Source: 67-14 sp035502775 (GTDB lineage: Bacteria > Actinomycetota > Thermoleophilia > Solirubrobacterales > 70-9). Taken from it: a stretch of DNA of 64,000 bases. The stretch spans positions 42,358 through 106,357 of the forward strand of contig DATJUB010000012.1 in assembly GCA_035502775.1 (NCBI GenBank), in the 5' to 3' direction. This document shows, piece by piece, positions 41,707-51,806 of this stretch. The notes beneath the pieces were generated by a model, which saw only the letters and a program-made list of their open reading frames with translations, had not been told where the DNA came from and searched no databases. Made by a program: the position numbers and the translations under genes. Every line of letters starts with the position of its first letter. Position 1 is the stretch's first letter.

Positions 41707-42504
41707 TCAGATCGAAACGGCCTCGACCCGGCCCGCGAGCGGGAGCTGGAGGAAGCGGGTTCCGTCCCGACTGAAATCCCCGACGCTGCCGGTGACCAGA
41801 AATCGGTAGTCGCCCTCGGTTCCGCCGTCCGCCAGAGACCCCGACGAGGCCAGCTCCCGCTGGATCGCCCCCGCGATCGCGTGACCCGCGGAAACCAGCC
41901 GCACGTCCCGGCCGAGGATACGCTGAAGCACCGGCGCCACCAAGGGGTAGTGAGTGCAGCCCAGAATCAGGGTGTCGACGTCCGCCCGCTTGAGCGGATC
42001 GCAGTAGCCGCGAACCTTGCCGATCAGGTGGTCGTCGAAATCCAGGTCGGTCTGGATCATCGGGGCGAGATCGGGGGCGGCGACCTCGGTCACATCGAGC
42101 ACCCGCCTCTGTTCCTCCAGAGCACGGTGATAGGCGCCGTTTCCGACCGTCGCCGGGGTCGCCAGCACACCCACCCTGCCGTTCTCGGTGATCGCCGAGG
42201 CGATCTCGGCCTCCGGACCGATCACGGTCACCACGGGCACTCCGGCCGCGGCACCGAGCGCGCGAACCTCGTCCCCGGCTGCCGCCGTGGCCGAGTTGCA
42301 GGCGACCACCAGCAGCTTCACCTTCCGCTCGATCAGATACTCGGAGATCGCGAGGGCCCGCCCGCGCAATTCCTCAGCGGTCTTGGTGCCATAGGGAAAG
42401 TGGCCGCTGTCTCCGACATAGAGATAGTCCTCGGCCGGTAGCGAGACCAGGCACTCGTGCAGCACGGTGAGGCCGCCGACCCCGGAATCGAAGACCCCGA
42501 TCAT
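41707..42504 (-). CDS. murI: Glutamate racemase
   Basis: A 265-residue enzyme that makes D-glutamate for peptidoglycan. IGVFDSGVGGLTVL at the start, YVGDSGHFPYGTKT, and the two catalytic cysteines in VVACNSATA and ILGCTHYPLV are present. It shares one base with the prmA stop (TGATG), so it follows hrcA-dnaJ-prmA in one operon. Confidence 0.96.
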   Translation of the reverse strand: MIGVFDSGVGGLTVLHECLVSLPAEDYLYVGDSGHFPYGTKTAEELRGRALAISEYLIERKVKLLVVACNSATAAAGDEVRALGAAAGVPVVTVIGPEAEIASAITENGRVGVLATPATVGNGAYHRALEEQRRVLDVTEVAAPDLAPMIQTDLDFDDHLIGKVRGYCDPLKRADVDTLILGCTHYPLVAPVLQRILGRDVRLVSAGHAIAGAIQRELASSGSLADGGTEGDYRFLVTGSVGDFSRDGTRFLQLPLAGRVEAVSI

Positions 42505-43355
42505 CAGCTCGCCTCGAAAAGCAGCCCGCCCCAGCCCTCGATCGCGATGAACTTCTCGGGGACCAGCCCGAGCCCGGCGAAGGCCGATTCGACCCGCTCG
42601 CGCTCACGTTCCAGCAGCCCGGAGCAGACCAGTCTCTCGGGACGCGTCTCCGGACTCATCTTGCCGGCGACCATCTCCAGCAGGGGCGCGGTGAGATTGG
42701 CGACCACGGTCGGCGCGAGATCAGGCAGCCCGGCCTTCAGATCCAGCCGCGCGAGCTCGATGCCGACCGCATTGACCTCGGCGTTCTCGATCGCGGCCAC
42801 GATCGCGGCCTCTTCGTGGTCGTATCCGGCGACCGGCCCCCAGCCGAGCTTGGCCGCGGCGATCGCGAGCACCGCGGATCCGGTGCCGAGATCGGTGAGC
42901 GGCCCACCGGAGAGGCCGCGGTCATGAAGGTCGAGCAGGAGCTCCAGGCTCAGTCTCGTGGTCGGATGCGCGCCGGTGCCGAACGCCTGGCCGGGATCGA
43001 TCACGACCTCGAACTGGCCGGGGCCGACGTCTTCCCATGGTGGGCGCAGCCAGAAGGAGGTCCCGACGGGCTGTCCGGTTTCGTCGGTCGCGCTGATCTC
43101 CAGGGGCTTGTGGAAGGCCCGCCAGCGTTCGGCCCAGTCGTCAGCGACCTCGGTGGCTACCACCTCGACCAGGCCATCGCCGCTGGCCGCCTCGACCTCA
43201 CCGATATCGGGCAGCTCGCCCTCCGCTCCATAGATCGCGTACTCGGTGTATCCGTCCCCGGCGGTCTCCTCGACCCCGCCGGGAGAGAGCACCGTCAGCT
43301 CGGCCAGGACCATCTCGGCCTGCTCGGGCCGACAGCGCACCGCCAGGCGGATCAT
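42504..43355 (-). CDS. prmA: Ribosomal protein L11 methyltransferase
   Basis: A 283-residue SAM-dependent methyltransferase that trimethylates L11. The N-terminal substrate-binding domain (about 1-95) is followed by the family's WLRPPWEDVGPGQFEVVIDPGQAFGTGAHPTT and the SAM motif LTDLGTGSAVLAIAAA. Usual position downstream of dnaJ. No rsmE gene follows it, unlike in many genomes; murI is there instead. Confidence 0.93.
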   Translation of the reverse strand: MIRLAVRCRPEQAEMVLAELTVLSPGGVEETAGDGYTEYAIYGAEGELPDIGEVEAASGDGLVEVVATEVADDWAERWRAFHKPLEISATDETGQPVGTSFWLRPPWEDVGPGQFEVVIDPGQAFGTGAHPTTRLSLELLLDLHDRGLSGGPLTDLGTGSAVLAIAAAKLGWGPVAGYDHEEAAIVAAIENAEVNAVGIELARLDLKAGLPDLAPTVVANLTAPLLEMVAGKMSPETRPERLVCSGLLERERERVESAFAGLGLVPEKFIAIEGWGGLLFEAS

Positions 43356-43367
43356 GCGATCACCCCT

Positions 43368-44507
43368 CTAGGCCCGGGCCCGGCGGAAACGGCCGAACAG
43401 ACCGGATTCCTTGGGCTTGCGATTGTCGTCGGTGAGTGAATCGTCCAGGTCGGTGACCAATCTCATCTGCTCGTCCGAGAGATTGGCCGGAATGACCACG
43501 TTGAACACGAATCGATGGTTGCCGCGGCGGCGTGAGGTGCCGAGCTGCGGGAGCCCCTTGCCCTTGAGCGCGGTCTCGGCGCCGGGCTGGGTACCCGCGG
43601 GAATCTCGATCTCGTCGGGCCCGTCGAGAGTTTCGACCTCGATCCGGTCGCCGCTGATCGCCTTGGTCGCGTCAACCGGGATCACCGTGATCAGGTCCTT
43701 GCCGTCGCGGATCACGTTCTCACGCTCGGCGACCGTCACCTCGACGTAGAGGTCACCATTGGGTGCCCCCGGCTCACCGGCGTGACCGGCTCCGGAGATG
43801 CGGATGCGCTGCCCGGACTCGATGCCGGACGGCACGTCGACCTTCAGACTCTTGGAAGTGTGACGCCGTCCCAGGCCGGTGCATTCACCGCAGGGAGTCT
43901 CGGCGATCCGGCCGTCACCGTTGCACTTGTCGCAGGGCGTGGCCCGGACCATCTGGCCGAAAGCGGTGTTCGCGACCGTGCGCAACTCGCCGCTGCCTTC
44001 GCACTTGTCACAGGTCTTGATCGGCGTGCCCGGCTCGGCCCCGTTGCCCTTGCAGTGCTCGCAGGTGGCGACCACGTCGATCTCGATCTCCTTCTCGACA
44101 CCCTCGAGAACGTCCTCCAGTTCGATCTGGACCGCGACGCCGATATCGGCTCCGGGAGCCGGTCCGCGGCGTCCGAACCCACCGCCGAAGGCGCCCCCGC
44201 CCCCGGCCGCTCCGCCGAAAAAGGCGCTGAAGAGATCGTCGATCGAACCGAACCCCTGAGCCTGCGAAGAGAACCCGCCCGACCTGAGACCGTCCTGGCC
44301 GTACTGGTCGTAGGTCTGCCGCCGCTGCTCGTCGGACAGCACCTCATAGGCCTCCGCCGCCTCCTTGAACTTGTCCTCGGCGTCGGGATCGTGTCCGTTC
44401 ACGTCCGGGTGAAGTTCCCGCGCGATCTTGCGGAACGACTTCTTGATCTCCTGGTCAGTGGCGCTGCGGGAAACCCCGAGCACCTCGTAATAGTCGCGAC
44501 TGCTCAT
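43368..44507 (-). CDS. dnaJ: Chaperone protein DnaJ
   Basis: A 379-residue full-length type I DnaJ: J-domain with HPD (ARELHPDVNG), Gly/Phe-rich region (about 78-120), zinc domain with CEHCKGNG, CDKCEGSG, CDKCNGDG and CGECTGLG, and two C-terminal substrate domains. It stimulates DnaK ATPase. It overlaps hrcA by 4 nt; dnaK and grpE are not in the window, so this is the hrcA-linked DnaJ. Confidence 0.96.
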   Translation of the reverse strand: MSSRDYYEVLGVSRSATDQEIKKSFRKIARELHPDVNGHDPDAEDKFKEAAEAYEVLSDEQRRQTYDQYGQDGLRSGGFSSQAQGFGSIDDLFSAFFGGAAGGGGAFGGGFGRRGPAPGADIGVAVQIELEDVLEGVEKEIEIDVVATCEHCKGNGAEPGTPIKTCDKCEGSGELRTVANTAFGQMVRATPCDKCNGDGRIAETPCGECTGLGRRHTSKSLKVDVPSGIESGQRIRISGAGHAGEPGAPNGDLYVEVTVAERENVIRDGKDLITVIPVDATKAISGDRIEVETLDGPDEIEIPAGTQPGAETALKGKGLPQLGTSRRRGNHRFVFNVVIPANLSDEQMRLVTDLDDSLTDDNRKPKESGLFGRFRRARA

Positions 44508-45538
44508 GCGTATACGTTCTCGAAATACGCGGAGAGTTCGGAGGCCGCCTCGCTGACCGAGGCGATCGCGGTCTGGTAGTCCATCCGCGTCGGGCCGACC
44601 ACGCCGACCGATCCCAGGTTGCGATGACCGAGACCGTAGTTGGCCCCGACGACGCTCACCGAGCGCAGCTCAGGCTGCGGATTCTCGGCTCCGATCCAAA
44701 GGAACACGGATCGCTCGTCGATCGCAGAGCGCATCATGCGGAGCACCGAGGCCCGCTGTTCGAGCGCGGTCATCAGACGGTCGATCTGCGGCAGGTCGGC
44801 CGCGCGGCGCTCGTCGAGCAGCCGTCCCGCCCCCTCGACGTAGAGCGTCTCGCCGGGGTTCTGCTCAAGATCGACCAGGGCCGGAGATATGCGCTCGATG
44901 AAAGCGGCTTCGGTCTGGTCGAGACCGGCATCCGAAAGCTTCGAGGCGATCCGCCGCGCGCCGAGGTCGATTCCGACCAGAGATTCGTTCAGGTAGCTGG
45001 ACGCCCACTCGACCAGTCCCGGATCGACCGGGACGGTGAAGGTGAAGGCGCGCTTGGTCACGTCGCCGGCCGACGTGATCGCGACGACCATGACCACGTT
45101 CGGCTGCAGCAGCAGCGCCTCGACCCGGTGGATCGTGGCGGTTCCCAGCGGCGGGGCCACGACCAGCGCGAGCAGATCGGTCATGGCCGAGAGCGCGGTG
45201 GTGGTCTCCCGCATCGCCTCGTCGACTTCACGGCGGAACCGGGTCACGTCCGGCTCGGCGGCCGGAGCCGGGGTGCGGTTGACGGGGCGCAGCATGATCG
45301 ATTCGACGTAGCGGCGATAGCCGAAGTCGGTCGGCACACGGCCCGCGGAGGTGTGCGGATGGGTGAGATATCCGGCCGCTTCGAGCGCGGCCAGCTCGGC
45401 CCGCACCGTCGATGGGCCCCATGACAGCTCGGCGTTCTCGACGATCGCCTTCGATCCGACCGGACGGCCGGTATCGAGGTGGGCGTCGACCAAGAGGCCG
45501 AGAATGAGCTCCTGTCGCTCTGAAAGCATGCTTTCCAT
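44504..45538 (-). CDS. hrcA: Heat-inducible transcription repressor HrcA
   Basis: A 344-residue repressor of class I heat-shock genes that binds CIRCE elements. The N-terminal winged helix has SERQELILGLLVDAHLDTGRPVGSKAI and STVRAELAALEAAGYLTHPHTSAGRVPTD; C-terminal AVVGPTRMDYQ-like segment near the end. No CIRCE palindrome is visible ahead of it. ATG 45538 or ATG 45529 may be the start; the latter sits 7 nt after a TACAAT hexamer. Confidence 0.95.
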   Translation of the reverse strand: MESMLSERQELILGLLVDAHLDTGRPVGSKAIVENAELSWGPSTVRAELAALEAAGYLTHPHTSAGRVPTDFGYRRYVESIMLRPVNRTPAPAAEPDVTRFRREVDEAMRETTTALSAMTDLLALVVAPPLGTATIHRVEALLLQPNVVMVVAITSAGDVTKRAFTFTVPVDPGLVEWASSYLNESLVGIDLGARRIASKLSDAGLDQTEAAFIERISPALVDLEQNPGETLYVEGAGRLLDERRAADLPQIDRLMTALEQRASVLRMMRSAIDERSVFLWIGAENPQPELRSVSVVGANYGLGHRNLGSVGVVGPTRMDYQTAIASVSEAASELSAYFENVYA

Positions 45539-45542
45539 TGTA
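45537..45542 (-). promoter_or_regulatory. -10 element of hrcA-dnaJ-prmA-murI
   Basis: TACAAT, 7 nt, then the second hrcA ATG (45529). It overlaps the first ATG, so use of this promoter would give a leaderless mRNA starting at Met4. Confidence 0.4.
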
Positions 45543-45551
45543 GGTAGACCG

Positions 45552-45572
45552 GTCCCCGGACGGCCCGGGGAC
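45552..45572 (-). terminator. Hairpin between hadB-like gene and hrcA
   Basis: 8-bp arms GTCCCCGG (45552-45559) and CCGGGGAC (45565-45572) with a 5-nt loop, 14 bp past the stop of the MaoC-like gene. Confidence 0.55.
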
Positions 45573-45585
45573 GCGGGGGGACCGC

Positions 45586-45990
45586 TCAGGAGGAGGGAAC
45601 GGCCAGTTCGGCGGTCGCGTTGCGGATCACCTGGTTCTCGCCCTGGGTGGCGACCACGTCGAGCACGACCCGCTCACCGTCGGATTCGGTGACCTCGCCC
45701 GAGACCACGATCTCCCGCTCGGGAAAGCTCATGCCCCGGAACTGCACCGAGAGCTTCTTCAGGGCGCGCGGGTCACCGTCGGCGACCGCGACCGCACCGG
45801 CCTTGGCGACCAGTCCCATCACGTACAGACCATGCAGGATCGAACCGGGCAGCCCGACCGCCTTGGCGAACTCGGGGTCGATGTGAATCGGGTTGAAATC
45901 CCCCGACGCACCGGCATAGCGGTGAGGGACGTACTTGTCCGGGGTCACCCGCAGCTCCTCGATCCGGTCTCCGGGACTGAACTGACTCAT
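45586..45990 (-). CDS. MaoC-like dehydratase, HadB-like subunit
   Basis: A 134-residue hot-dog-fold protein with the hydratase-2 signature GDFNPIHIDPEFAKAVGLPG, giving the catalytic Asp and His, and the ILHGLYVMGL helix. Together with the upstream 146-residue partner it resembles the mycobacterial HadA/HadB pair that dehydrates 3-hydroxyacyl-ACP in FAS-II. The ATG is 2 bp after the partner's stop. A role in general acyl-CoA/ACP dehydration is probable; the exact pathway is inference. Confidence 0.82.
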   Translation of the reverse strand: MSQFSPGDRIEELRVTPDKYVPHRYAGASGDFNPIHIDPEFAKAVGLPGSILHGLYVMGLVAKAGAVAVADGDPRALKKLSVQFRGMSFPEREIVVSGEVTESDGERVVLDVVATQGENQVIRNATAELAVPSS

Positions 45991-45992
45991 GG

Positions 45993-46433
45993 CTACACAC
46001 CCCTCACGATGTTGGTCCAGACGCCGCGCACGACCTGCTCGCCGTCCTGGTTGACGGATGTCGACTCGAAGACGTAGAAGCCGCGCCCGTCCTTCTCGTA
46101 AATCTCCAGGCATCTGCCGGTGGTGGTGATCATGTCTCCGGAGCAGACCGGCTCGCCCCACTCGAACTCCTGCCCTCCGTGGACCATGGCCGCGAAGTTC
46201 ATCGCCACGTCCGGATCGAAGATCGCCGGCCCGAGAGCGCCGGCGCTGTAGACGACACAGAACATCGGCGGGGCGACCACGTCGCGGAAACCCGCGTCGC
46301 GCGCCGCTACCGGGTCGAAATGGACCGGATTCTCGATCCCCATCACCCGGCAGTACTCACCGATCTTCTCGCGGCCGACCTCGTACTCGAAGGGGGGCCA
46401 TGTCTTTCCAACCGCATCGGTCTTGATCGCCAT
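45993..46433 (-). CDS. MaoC-like dehydratase, HadA/HadC-like subunit
   Basis: A 146-residue hot-dog-fold protein of the FAS1-type dehydratase N-terminal (HadA-like) family: PPFEYEVGREKIGEYCRVMGIENPVHFD at the start, VVAPPMFCVVYS, VHGGQEFEWGEPVCSGD and YVFESTSVNQDGE. It lacks the full hydratase-2 motif and therefore needs the adjacent HadB-like subunit. The ATG at 46433 is preceded by TAGGTT at 7-nt spacing. Confidence 0.82.
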   Translation of the reverse strand: MAIKTDAVGKTWPPFEYEVGREKIGEYCRVMGIENPVHFDPVAARDAGFRDVVAPPMFCVVYSAGALGPAIFDPDVAMNFAAMVHGGQEFEWGEPVCSGDMITTTGRCLEIYEKDGRGFYVFESTSVNQDGEQVVRGVWTNIVRGV

Positions 46434-46440
46434 TGGATGA

Positions 46441-46446
46441 AACCTA
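46441..46446 (-). promoter_or_regulatory. -10 element of the hadA-hadB-like pair
   Basis: TAGGTT followed by 7 nt and the ATG at 46433. Confidence 0.4.
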
Positions 46447-46477
46447 GCAATGCCGGCTCGCGCCGAGACGCGGAACC

Positions 46478-47815
46478 TCAGCCGAGATCGATCACGTACC
46501 GGGCGCCGCCCTGCCGCTTGGCCTCGTACATCGCCTGGTCGCAGATCCTGAGCGCCGACTCGGCGTCGACCGGACGGCCGTCGAGCATGATCGCGCCGAT
46601 GCTCACGCGCGGCAGGAAGCTGGCCCCCGCCCCGTGATCGATCTCGATGCTCGAACGCTCGAAACGCTCCAGCAGCGAACCGGCCACCTCGCGGGCACCC
46701 TTGACGTCGGTCTTCGGCAGCAGCACCGCGAACTCGTCGCCACCGAGACGCGCCACCGGGTCCGATTCGCGCAGCTCCTCGCGCAGCATGACCGCCACTT
46801 CTCGCAGCACCCCATCGCCCGCCAGGTGCCCGTGCGAATCGTTGACCGCCTTGAATCCATCGAGGTCGATCATCAGCAGCGCCCCGCCGCCATGACCCTT
46901 CGATCCGCGGTCGAGCCGGTCGGTGAGCAGCGAGATGAAGCGTCGGCGGTTGAGCAGATCGGTCAGCGAATCGTGGCGGGCCTGATGCTGCAGCTCACCC
47001 TCGGCCTGGCGGCGGTCGGTCACGTCCTCGATATGGGCGAGGGCGTTGATCGGATAGGGATCGTCGGGATCACCGAGCAGACCCACATCCAGGGCGGATA
47101 CGTCGGCCTTGACGCGGAAGCTGGTGCCGTCCGGCCGGTTGACCACCCGTTCGATCGAAAACGAACTCTTCTCACCCGCGAGGATCGCCCGGCTGTCCAC
47201 CAGCGCCCGCGCCAGTTTCTCCTGGTCGATGTCGATCAGGCCGCCCTCGGTCAGCCAGAGGCCGATCATCTCGTCCTGCGTGAACCCGGTCATGCGGGCG
47301 ACCTCCTCGTTGGCGGCCTTGATCATGCCCCCGCGCTCGGTGTCGAGATGAAGCAGCACGATGCCGTTCGGCGCGTGCTCGAAAGTCTTGTAGAACAGCA
47401 TCCTCTCGGCTTCGAGGGCCCGTTCGGCGACCTTCTGGCGGGTGATGTCCGTGGTCAGGCCGAACAGCACCGGCTCACCGCTTTCCCTCCTGGTGGTGGC
47501 CACGCCGATCACCTTGACGTCGTGGCCGCGGCCGGTTTTACCCTTCACTCTCAGTTCGATCTCGAACTCACCGGAACCTTCGGTCCCGTGGGCGACCGAA
47601 TCGAACAGGCGCGACGCCTCCTTCAGATGCTCGGGCACGATGATGTCCCTGAGCGGGCTGCCCCGGAGCTCGTCCGCCGTGTAGCCGAGACCGGTCTCCA
47701 GGGCGCCGGACACATCGAGAATCGTGCCATCGGGCGCGACGATCCAGAAGGTCTGTCCGGACAGTTCCAGGACCTTCTCGATCTCCCCGATTTCTATGTT
47801 CTCCAGGCGCTTCAT
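46478..47815 (-). CDS. PAS-PAS-GGDEF diguanylate cyclase
   Basis: About 445 residues with two PAS domains (about 10-125, SGQTFWIVAPDGTILDVS; about 130-265, FEHAPNGIVLLHLD) and a GGDEF domain (about 285-445) with RHDSLTDLLNRRRF, MIDLDGFKAVNDSHGH and the intact active site RLGGDEFAVLLP. It should make cyclic di-GMP; no EAL domain or obvious I-site is seen. No TM helix, so it senses a cytoplasmic signal. The ATG at 47815 has GAGGGG 6 nt upstream. Confidence 0.92.
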   Translation of the reverse strand: MKRLENIEIGEIEKVLELSGQTFWIVAPDGTILDVSGALETGLGYTADELRGSPLRDIIVPEHLKEASRLFDSVAHGTEGSGEFEIELRVKGKTGRGHDVKVIGVATTRRESGEPVLFGLTTDITRQKVAERALEAERMLFYKTFEHAPNGIVLLHLDTERGGMIKAANEEVARMTGFTQDEMIGLWLTEGGLIDIDQEKLARALVDSRAILAGEKSSFSIERVVNRPDGTSFRVKADVSALDVGLLGDPDDPYPINALAHIEDVTDRRQAEGELQHQARHDSLTDLLNRRRFISLLTDRLDRGSKGHGGGALLMIDLDGFKAVNDSHGHLAGDGVLREVAVMLREELRESDPVARLGGDEFAVLLPKTDVKGAREVAGSLLERFERSSIEIDHGAGASFLPRVSIGAIMLDGRPVDAESALRICDQAMYEAKRQGGARYVIDLG

Positions 47816-47905
47816 CCCTAGCCCCTCAAGAAACCCCCATGAACGCATTGAGTTGTGGCGGCTCTTACCGCCAAACGCCCACTATAGCCAGCCTAAACGC
47901 GAGGA

Positions 47906-49699
<1,794 letters not shown>

Positions 49700-49754
49700 G
49701 CGGGAGAGTGAGTATGCCGAGCCGGGCCCTTGGGCGGCTGGCCGGCGCGGGCCG

Positions 49755-51806
49755 TCAGCCGCAGAGCGCGGGGTCCGGCTTGCCGTCCAGGCGGTACACG
49801 ACGGCCGGCTCCCTGCGCAGGATCTGGGTCGCGGCCGGATCTTCGGCGATCCAGGCCGCTTCTCTCGGAAAAGCCCGCTTGGGGCTGGGCCGGTCGAGCG
49901 CCACGACCAGGTAGCGGTACTCGCCGTCGGCGACCGCGGCGCGGAACGCCTCGCAGCTTTCCGGCTTGGTGAACCCCGCATGCTTGCCCGGAACCCCGAC
50001 GAACTGGACCTCGTTGTCGAGGTCGCGGCCGAAGAGCGGGTACTGACGGGTCACGTTGGTCGCGATCTGCTCGCCTTCGATCCCCTGCGCCCACTTGAAG
50101 ACCTGGCCGAGCCCGGCGGTGGTGAAATCGGGATTCGCGTAGCGATTCTCGAGGTAGGAGCGCTGGACGAACTGACCGGCGAGGACCGTGATCAGGAGCA
50201 GCCCCGCCACGCCCGCGAGCTTCGGCTTCGACCAGCCCGACCGGTGGAGCGCCCGGCCGGAGAACAGCAGCAGGAAGACCGCGCCCGCGACGAGCACTCC
50301 CCCGAGGATCTGGCGCAGGCTCCAGGAACTGCCGATCGCGACCGTGAACGGTGTGAGCAGGGCGATCGCGCCCATCGTCACCCAGCGGGCGCCCACGCCC
50401 CGCGCGCCGACCGCACTGCCGAGCAGGGCCATCGAGACGGCCAGGGCCGGAGCCAGATACCGCAGGCCCGAGACGAACCCGTTGGGCTCGCCGAGCGGCC
50501 CCGAGGCCGAGGTCGGGGCGACCAGCCAGGCGATGGTCAGGGCGACACCGACCGCGGCCCCGGTCCGCCGGGCGGGACCGGATTCGCGACCCAGGCAGTA
50601 GACGAAGGCGAGCACCGAAAGCGCGAGCAGCACGATCCAGCCGTCACCGAATCCGTCGGCGAACCCGGGCAGGAACCAGTCCTTGATCACATCGAGATCG
50701 GTGAGATACCCCCAGACCGATCCGGCATCGCGACCGCCCACGTCCTGATCCGGCCCCGGCAGGCCGAGCGGGCCGACGTGATTGATCCAGGGCAGCGGGT
50801 TGCCGCTGTGGATGAGATTTCTCAGGTACCAGTAGGCACCGCCGAGAATCACCGCCCCGGCGACCACCAGACCGCCCCGTCGGCGCAGCTCGGGCCGCAT
50901 CAGCACGATCGCGCCGATCGCGATCGCGATCGCCGCCGGAATGAAATTGACCTTGGTCCCGGCCGCGAGCCCGGCCGCGAGTCCGATGACGACGGCCGGA
51001 CCGATCGTGATCCGGCGGCCACCGGCGGCGGCGTTGATCAGGACCGCGAGCGCGGCCAGCACGAAGAAGGTGCCGACGATGTCGTTGCGGGCCTCTCCGG
51101 CCTGGTCGGCCATCGCGGCCGAGGCGAGCACGAGGGCCACCCCGGCCAGGGAGATCGGTGCGCCGCCGTACGGCCTGCCGATGCACCAGGCCGCGAGCAG
51201 GCATCCCGCGAACCAGAACACGTTGATCAGTGGCGAGAGCAGGTCGTTGCCGTAGGCGAGGACGCCGAAGGAGTGGATCAGCTCGGAGTTCTGGGGGTAG
51301 AACCAGCTGAGGAACTGCGGGGCCAGAAAGTGGAGCGAGAAGGTGTCGCCGCTCTGGGCGAAGCCCGCCGCGAAGGGTCCGTGGTACCAGGTGGAATCGA
51401 ATCCGGTCATGCCCGTCCCGAGCTTCACCCGCACCGCGATCGAGAAGGCGCCGAAGGCGACCGCGGCGATCGCGAACCCGGCCCAGCAGAGCAGCTTCGG
51501 GGCGGGAACGTGCACCAGCGGTGCGCCTTCGCCGGGAGGCGTCAGCCGGGCACGCCATCCCCAGGCGCATCCGGCGATCAGCGCCAGCAGAAGCAGATGG
51601 GTCCAGCCATGGAGGATCCCGAAGGTCCCCAGCAGCAGGCCGGAGAGGATCAGCAGCGCGGTGGTGAGCACCAGGACCGCCGTCCACGCGACCGGCCCGG
51701 TCCAGCCCGGGAGGAGCCGGCGGGCGGCCAGGACCGCCGGGACGGCCGCGAAGAACAGGCCGAGCAGCAGGCCGGCGGTGCCGGCCAGGTAGGTCATGAA
51801 ACTCAT
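49755..51806 (-). CDS. Polytopic membrane protein, GT-C glycosyltransferase-like
   Basis: A 683-residue protein with about 14-16 hydrophobic helices and a soluble C-terminal part of about 130 residues. The large outer loop after the third helix carries FDSTWYHGPFAAGFAQSGD, and the overall plan (acidic residues in the first large loop, many helices, C-terminal globular domain) resembles GT-C/PMT-like glycosyltransferases, which use lipid-linked sugars. I cannot assign substrate. It overlaps murJ by 4 nt, suggesting a link with cell-wall lipid transport. Confidence 0.7.
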   Translation of the reverse strand: MSFMTYLAGTAGLLLGLFFAAVPAVLAARRLLPGWTGPVAWTAVLVLTTALLILSGLLLGTFGILHGWTHLLLLALIAGCAWGWRARLTPPGEGAPLVHVPAPKLLCWAGFAIAAVAFGAFSIAVRVKLGTGMTGFDSTWYHGPFAAGFAQSGDTFSLHFLAPQFLSWFYPQNSELIHSFGVLAYGNDLLSPLINVFWFAGCLLAAWCIGRPYGGAPISLAGVALVLASAAMADQAGEARNDIVGTFFVLAALAVLINAAAGGRRITIGPAVVIGLAAGLAAGTKVNFIPAAIAIAIGAIVLMRPELRRRGGLVVAGAVILGGAYWYLRNLIHSGNPLPWINHVGPLGLPGPDQDVGGRDAGSVWGYLTDLDVIKDWFLPGFADGFGDGWIVLLALSVLAFVYCLGRESGPARRTGAAVGVALTIAWLVAPTSASGPLGEPNGFVSGLRYLAPALAVSMALLGSAVGARGVGARWVTMGAIALLTPFTVAIGSSWSLRQILGGVLVAGAVFLLLFSGRALHRSGWSKPKLAGVAGLLLITVLAGQFVQRSYLENRYANPDFTTAGLGQVFKWAQGIEGEQIATNVTRQYPLFGRDLDNEVQFVGVPGKHAGFTKPESCEAFRAAVADGEYRYLVVALDRPSPKRAFPREAAWIAEDPAATQILRREPAVVYRLDGKPDPALCG

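Noticed and set aside
45500..45600. CIRCE element for HrcA
   Set aside because: No TTAGCACTC-N9-GAGTGCTAA-like palindrome is present upstream of hrcA; only a GC-rich hairpin is seen.
47816..47905. c-di-GMP riboswitch upstream of the GGDEF gene
   Set aside because: Only a short GGCGG/CCGCC stem is visible; the conserved riboswitch core is not there.
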